Source: Isoetes taiwanensis
Taxonomy: Eukaryota > Streptophyta > Lycopodiopsida > Isoetales > Isoetaceae
Length of the DNA: 64,000 nucleotides
Assembly (NCBI GenBank): GCA_021234155.1
Contig: JAJEKV010000001.1
Span: 18,805,382 to 18,869,381, forward strand
Direction of reading: 5' to 3'
The stretch's first letter is position 1, and every line of letters begins with the position of its first letter. Positions 57,371-64,000 of the stretch are shown piece after piece. The translations under genes and the position numbers were made by a program. The notes beneath the pieces are model-generated. The model searched no databases. It saw only the letters and a program-made list of their open reading frames with translations, and had not been told where the DNA came from.

Positions 57371-57372
<2 letters not shown>
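56930..57372 (+). pseudogene. Helitron-like N-terminal remnant with RERYANL peptide repeats
   Basis: Degenerate repeats of the form RERYxNLxEEDRExIRxRxRER occur three to four times (for example RERYGNLTEGDRERIRERTR near 57010 and ERYANLSEEDRESIRQKE near 57235). They are cut by stop codons. The same type of repeat recurs at 60990-61170 ahead of Helitron-like sequence, and many plant Helitron replicases have such repeats at their N-terminus. Probably one Helitron later split by other insertions. Confidence 0.5.

Positions 57373-57374
<2 letters not shown>

Positions 57375-57450
<76 letters not shown>
57375..57450 (+). repeat. (GA)n microsatellite
   Basis: About 38 uninterrupted GA units, followed by a looser GAGA-rich stretch to 57550. 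Apparent Ser-Leu frames on the minus strand are artefacts. Confidence 0.95.
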
Positions 57451-57454
<4 letters not shown>

Positions 57455-57979
57455 TTGGCCACATGTCGACCGAGAGATGACGAGAGAGAATAATGAGAGA
57501 ATACGAGAGATGAGAGATGGGGAGAGATGGAGAGATGGGTGAGAGTGGGAAAACCCAACTCTCACCTCGAGATGATGATTCGCCCCTAACGCTAGGGGCG
57601 TTTTCATTGCCCACTAACCAAACAATTAGCCTTAATTTTCACGCCTCAAAAAACCGCCCAAATGTTTCCCATTAATCAATAGCAGGGGCCATTTCCCTGT
57701 TTCTTGATCTTCAAGGCCGCCTAATTCTTGCTCCAAGTATCCAATTCCTCGAAGCAATTAGCCGACACGATCCGTGTATTCATCGGATCACGCAGGGCAT
57801 TTGCATTATGTTTTTGTGCATTCGTTCATTAATTTCGATCGTCAATTTCCTTTTATGTCGTCCTTATTCCCAATCAATTAATTGGATTCGGATGTCTAAG
57901 GCCTCTCGACCGCTTTGCCGAAGAACCAAGCAAGCCTTTCGTGCCTCCTCGGGTTGAAAAAATGGCACCAAGAAGGACG
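57451..57979 (+). other. Region between the GA tract and the Harbinger ORF1 remnant
   Basis: A small palindrome CGCCCCTAACGCTAGGGGCG lies at about 57582-57601. The left end of the Harbinger element should be here, but I could not identify its TIR or a TTA/TAA duplication. Confidence 0.4.
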
Positions 57980-59032
57980 GGAAAATGGCAGGCCGGATCT
58001 CCATGGATGTGCAATTGGAGACTAATTCCGAGCCAATTCCCTCTTCAAGGCGGTCAAAAGAAAAGAGATCCAAGCGTGTATTCAGTGAAATTCGGGCATC
58101 CTCCAATATTGTGAGTGAATCTTTAGAAACCGATTTACGCTTTGGCTATTGTTGTGCATGAGAAGGAAAATTCAAAAGTGATAGACACAAAGAATAGGAA
58201 GTCCCTGTGCAATGGACGGATCACGGTGTCTCCACATTCCTCAATCTCCGAGCGAGATGAAATTGGTAACCAGGAGGCACCCTCAACCTCTCCAACACAC
58301 AATGGAGGAAATTATGATGAAATTGCAGCCCTTTGTTGGGGGTTTAGTGGAGCTGAGACAACTAAAGAACAAATGGGATAAGCCGCAAGCTAAATTTAAA
58401 GATGAGAAGGAGGCTTGTAGCCATCTGAGGTTCGAACCATCCGGTTGGCGATGGTATGACAGAATGGAAGAAGTTAAATATGGTGTCACCTCGATAATCC
58501 AATACCAGTCTTTTGGTGATGATGGTGAATTTGGCAATGAAGCTTTCGAGTCGCAGACTTGCATACTAATTACTCGAGAATCTTTCATGAATAGCAGTTT
58601 TTTGAAACTGTTGGAACAGAATCGACATTTGAAGACCAATTTCTTTGATCCACCCAATTCAAACAATGATGTGAACACGGAAATCGAAAGCGATCCGGTG
58701 ATGCGAGAAAATCCAATCAATAGGACACCCACAGAAACCGCATTGCATTCTTCAAGTCCTAGATCGCAAAGATGTAATCAGCACGAGTTTGTGGAAAACC
58801 TACAAGTAGAAAGAAGTCCAGGTTGCAAATAGATGAGGACATTGCAATGGGAATATCACAGATGGCAAGCACATTTGGGGACACTGAGGTGAAGAAATTA
58901 GATTTTCTGAAAGAAGAAAGTGCAAGGAAAATTGAGTTGGTCAGGGAATTGGAAACAATAAGATCTGCAAACAGTCTGAAAATTGCAGAGTCAATGGCTG
59001 CAATGACTCAAAGCCAGGGAATAAATTACTAA
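57980..59032 (+). pseudogene. PIF/Harbinger ORF1 (Myb/SANT-like) remnant
   Basis: Blocks at about 57985-58130, 58212-58832 and 58823-59032 run in the same direction. The middle block contains ELRQLKNKWDKPQAKFKD followed by a Gly-Trp rich stretch, resembling the second half of the Myb/SANT-like domain that PIF/Harbinger ORF1 proteins use for DNA binding. The last block (KKLDFLKEESARKIELVREL) is a C-terminal helix. Frame changes separate the blocks. It works with the transposase in intact elements; here the partner is the minus-strand remnant at 60313-59849. Confidence 0.6.
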
Positions 59033-59600
59033 TCGCATATTTCTTATTAGCCAGAATGACTTTAGCTAAACTTGCTCGATATTAGTCCCAAAACTTTCTG
59101 TGGTTTAGCTAAACTCTACACATTTTTCCTCTCATACTTTCTAGCGTTTAGCTAAACTACCCCAAACATCATCCCAAAAATTTCTATGGTGTGGCCTTCA
59201 AAAAATATTAAGCCAAATTACTCTACTTTTTTTCAATTGTTTCCGCTTATTTTAGTCATTTTCTTTGTGAGAATATTCTAAAATAATGTTAACTAGCAAA
59301 GTCTAGGACTCAAATTAATTCATAATTCTAGAAACTAAACTACTAATCATATATTTCATATAAACTAGAATGATGTTAGCTAAACTAGCCCGAAAGTCAT
59401 TTTAAACGTTTCTATGGTTTGGCTAAACAATACGAAATTTTACTCTCTTACTTTCTAGCATTTGGCTAAAGAACTCCAAGGTTGGTGCAGTCCCGAAAAA
59501 AGTTAAGCTAAAATTATTATTTTTTTCCCAATTTTTTCCATTTACTTTAGCCAATTTTTTTTTAAAATGTGCTAAAAAATCGCCAAATAGCTAAGTTTAG
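59033..59600 (+). repeat. Imperfect tandem duplication, unit about 311 bp
   Basis: Units start near 59031 and 59342 (CTAATC(G/A)(C/T)ATATTTC). Both have TTAGCTAAACT, TTTCT(A/G)TGGTTT(A/G)GCTAAAC and TACTTTCTAGC. It occupies the place between the two Harbinger genes where the catalytic half of the transposase would be expected. Confidence 0.8.
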
Positions 59601-59848
59601 CCCTTAAATTATTCCATGCTCAAAGCATATGTGAAATGACAAAGGAGACCTTGCTCGAAATTGCCAAACTTGCTGCCAAAAACAAGGAATAAAGGTTCGT
59701 TTTCAGTTATTTGCTTTTTAGAATTTCTTTTTTGGAACTGTCAAAAAATCATCCAGTAGTCTTAAATATTAAAGAAGTTGTACAGCCCTATTATTTTAGC
59801 ATTAAATATTGCCTTCTAGTCACAGTCATCCAAATTCGTAAAGGCTAC

Positions 59849-60313
59849 TTAAGCTCCCTCCAATTCTTGCATGCAAGCCGCTGCACCATATATATTGGGC
59901 AACCCAGTTGCATCATGGAATTCCTTAATGCACTGAATTAATCTTGCACCTGTAGGCATTGCAACAAAACGTTTGTACAGCATTGTCTTCGAAGCCAATA
60001 CAAGTGTGATTTTCTTGGTATATTTCTGTACTGTTGCCTTCCCAACATAAAATCTCTGACCGACATGTAGGGGCATATCCCCGTGTGCAAGAAAATACAG
60101 AACCATAGCAACTGCTTTCCTCGGATCAACAGGGGGCCTTATTTTATTACCCGGCCTGACAAGATAGGGCACAATTAAACCTACTAATCTCTCAAATGTG
60201 GCTCTCTTCATCCTGTAAAATTGGTGCCACATATCATCTTCGAAGGAAGCTATACAATTCCATGCGTGGTTATCAATATTATCCCATTGAGTTCTCGCCT
60301 TGGAGCAATCCAA
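59849..60313 (-). pseudogene. PIF/Harbinger transposase, N-terminal half only
   Basis: MWHQFYRMKRATFERLVGLI, then DPRKAVAMVLYFLAHGDMPL and LIQCIKEFHDATGLPNIYGA match the DDE_Tnp_4-type transposase of PIF/Harbinger elements up to the GLPN-x-GA-x-D segment, where the first catalytic Asp should follow. The rest, including the DDE residues, is missing. It converges with the Myb-like ORF1 remnant. Confidence 0.75.
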
Positions 60314-60853
60314 AATCTTCTAGGTGGTCTTCTAACCTGCTGGAACCCAGAACCATTAACGCTGCAGATCGCAAAAAACATACCATTGTTGTCTTCTAAA
60401 ACATCATCATCGAAGCGTATCCGGGGGATCTTCGAGCTCGTTGAGTTCCAATAGCCGCAAACAATATCTCAGAATGCAAATCCGAGTGTCAAAGCCCGAA
60501 AAAGCATGGCAATCATACCAAGAATGACCGGATCCATGGTTCAGTGGCCGGAATCGAAAGAATGGGGAGGGAAAACTAGAAATGAATTATCCCACATAGC
60601 CCGGCCGAACCAAGAAAAACAGCTTGAATATCCCACAATTTGGCGCCCGAATTGAACGTTACGATCGAATTATCCCACATTTTTCGTCGCCGGAATTGAT
60701 GCACGATCAAAAAATCCGCAAACAAAGCAAAAATTCACGCCAATAACAGAGGCTGTTAAGCCTCGAGAGACAATCATCTCTCCTCTCCTCCCGAAAAATA
60801 CGCATATTTCGTGGGAGGAACCATGATGTGACGAGAGACATTTTTTTACGAGC
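60314..60853. other. Region right of the Harbinger remnant
   Basis: No coding sequence is recognised. The right end of the Harbinger element should lie here but no TIR was identified. Confidence 0.4.
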
Positions 60854-60860
60854 ATGTGGT

Positions 60861-61970
<1,110 letters not shown>

Positions 61971-63051
61971 CAAAATGAATTAAGACTTGAGTCAAAGGCT
62001 AAAAGAGAAGTCAAAGAGAGAAGACCCCTAGTCAAAGATTGGAAGACCTCCAAAGAGTATGATATTTTGTCACCTTTTGAGATTTTGGGATTATCTTAAA
62101 GTTCTTGGCTCGAGAAGGCATTGTTCACATCCATACTCACACCTCATATCCTTTCTTCATCCCATTCATCCTATTTCCTTAGCTCAAAGTTTTTTTTCCT
62201 AGGTCAAATCTCACACACTCCATATTTCATGCTCATGCACCATGTGAACACATCCATCACACATACACTTCATAATCCATCACCATGCACATGAGAAGCT
62301 TGAAAAGGCTACTCCAAAAAGGTCAATCACAAGCCAATTTCGTCATTCTCTCTCTAAAAAAGAAAAAAGAAGAGGAGAGAAGGTCAAAAGATTCATCACA
62401 TCATTAGTTCAAGACCAAAGTAATGGTCAAAAACCAAGTGTCAAAGAGCCTAAGTTGGCTACCTCGAAAAAAGGCTAGGTCAAGGTCGAAAAGTCACCAT
62501 TTAATGCCACCTTACAATCAAAATCATTTACACCATCCACATCATCACCAAGTCACCTAACACGTGTCATTCACACTTTTGTACACTTCATCAAGATTCG
62601 ACCTAGGGAAACTTTCTTTGACACCCTGCCTTCCACATCACCATGCCACATCATCACCATTGCCAAGTCATCACCCTCATGCCACTTCATCTTGTATACC
62701 ATGGAAAATGGGCCAAAAAATAAAGTTGGCTATTTTCAAATTTTGTTTTTTCCACCTGAAAGCTCGCAAAAAAGTATACAAAAAGGTGGTCAAAACTCCT
62801 CATTTTGACCACATCTAACCCTTGATTTAGGCATTCTTGGAATTCACGCCACACTTCATTTCTGCAAAAAATTGGCTTGGTTGCCCCCCCAAATCCACAT
62901 CATTTTTCTGGCCAACCCTACCTCGCCATGTGGAAATCCGCCGAGCCCATTTTTTCCTGTAAGCCTGTGGGATATACATTTTGGTTTTTTTCAAGAACCC
63001 TAAGGAATTTATGGCAAGATCCGAAACTCTAGCCTAACTAACAGGGAAATC
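61971..63051. other. Region rich in GTCAAAG and CATCACC words, no gene
   Basis: No open frame of note. Words such as GGTCAAAG, CACCATGC and CATCATCACC recur irregularly from 61970 to 62700. Possibly non-coding part of a retroelement; not assigned. Confidence 0.4.
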
Positions 63052-63423
63052 ATGACCAAACCGGCCCGATTTAATCTTTTTTATGCCAAGAACCTCACTA
63101 AGAACGGTAAAAACTCCATTTGTTACTGTCAGACAAGATTGGAGCCATGCAAAGGGGGTTTATTCGAAAAGGGGACATCAGTTAGTAAGGTAATCATGGC
63201 TACAACACCTCAACTGACTATTCTACAGGTCAAGAAAAATTCTAGCAGGCAGAGAAGGCCAGATCCAATCCATTTCATCAAGAACCGACCAGAAATTGTC
63301 GGGTTTAAGGGAACGATCAGGCTTCAGGGATTCTTCGAGCACCACAGCGCCTTGAGTGATCAAATCCAGCATCCTAATGATTGGAATGACCTCTGTCTGC
63401 CCTGCATTGCCTCCTTGTGTTAG
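63052..63423 (+). other. Unassigned open frame (123 codons)
   Basis: The translation (MTKPARFNLFYAKNLTKNGK...) is basic, with NRPEIVGFKGTIRLQGFFEH in the middle. I recognise no family, and composition does not prove it is coding. Confidence 0.25.
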
Positions 63424-64000
63424 ATTTCTTGAAGATCTGATGCAATAAAGTCTTATATTATCCTTTGAAGTTATGTATTACCTTTGATTCATACATTTCG
63501 TGAATTTTCCTATGCCAAATTGCTGGGAAATTCATTCATTGTAAACCTTGGAAGCTCCTTTGAATGAAAATTTGAAGTTGGTGAAGAATGTGCATTGTGT
63601 TGATCCAAAGTTCGAGTATTGGAAGCACCATCTATGCCAACAACAAAACTATCTGTGGTTTGTATGAGTTATCTTAGTTTAAATTTTAATCTAGAGTGTA
63701 CATTTCAATATTGCATTGTTTAGTTACTAGGAATTCCTTCTAAAATCCAAATAATTAGCCGAACAACATTTTGTGTCAGGTCTTCTTCACCTACAGCCTG
63801 TACCCATCTCCAGCAAGCTGTTTCCTTTTTATAAAAGTAAAAAAATTATGTTAAGCCTTATCTCAAAACTTGTTTTCTAGTTCTGTCTCAGACTGTCACA
63901 AAAAAATATGCAAAAAATTGCATTTTTGCACACACTAGCAATCTTTCTGTTGTTTTAAGTTGATGCACATGTCCTATAGGTTATGCAGAGGGTATCAAAG
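63424..64000. other. Right edge of window, no feature recognised
   Basis: AT-rich sequence without a gene, RNA or repeat that I can support. Confidence 0.4.

Noticed and set aside
57294-57614. Ser-Leu repeat frames opposite the GA microsatellite
   Set aside because: Pure translation of (GA)n; the same applies to the frames at 60670-61097.

Overview
The window is plant nuclear DNA, very rich in transposable elements, and most likely from a large-genome vascular plant. The plant assignment rests on two copies of a Copia element with the plant initiator-Met primer site, a WAK-type receptor kinase with introns, a TPD1-like secreted protein gene and plant-style hAT and PIF/Harbinger transposases. 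The species cannot be named from the sequence; a gymnosperm-like genome is a guess.

Layout. (1) 1-19154: internal region and 3' LTR of a Ty3/Gypsy chromovirus whose 5' LTR lies left of the window. Upstream of gag-pol it carries three extra coding blocks, the first with a histone H3-like segment. Its 3' LTR (TGTGACG...CGTCACA) is split by a 7.6 kb DNA transposon (11282-18861, TIR GGTAATGCTACCC) with a transposase-like gene and a convergent gene for a RING-H2-type protein. (2) 19155-22461: a minus-strand L1-type LINE into which the Gypsy element inserted. (3) 22462-31029: two minus-strand Copia internal regions sharing one central LTR. The LINE sits in the left one, so the nesting order is Copia, then LINE, then Gypsy, then DNA transposon. 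(4) 32026-34512: two small secreted-protein genes in convergent orientation. A TPD1-like gene is split by a 512 bp Mutator-like MITE with a perfect 10 bp target duplication. A peptide-precursor-like gene is split in its last exon by a 678 bp hAT MITE with a perfect 8 bp target duplication. (5) 34630-39560: no convincing gene. (6) 39565-50223: a 10.7 kb hAT element with a perfect 8 bp target duplication. It holds a minus-strand transposase, a plus-strand accessory gene with a kinase-like catalytic loop and a RING-H2 segment, and between them about 2 kb packed with long foldback hairpins resembling MIRNA precursors. (7) 51078-52921: an apparently intact three-exon WAK-type receptor-like kinase. 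(8) 52922-64000: tandem repeats, Helitron-like remnants and a PIF/Harbinger remnant between them.

The most notable points are the H3-like segment inside a chromovirus that also has a chromodomain, the RING-type accessory genes in two unrelated DNA transposons, and the hairpin cluster inside the large hAT. Functional statements about these are inference. No homology search or folding program was run; all coordinates and matches were read by eye.
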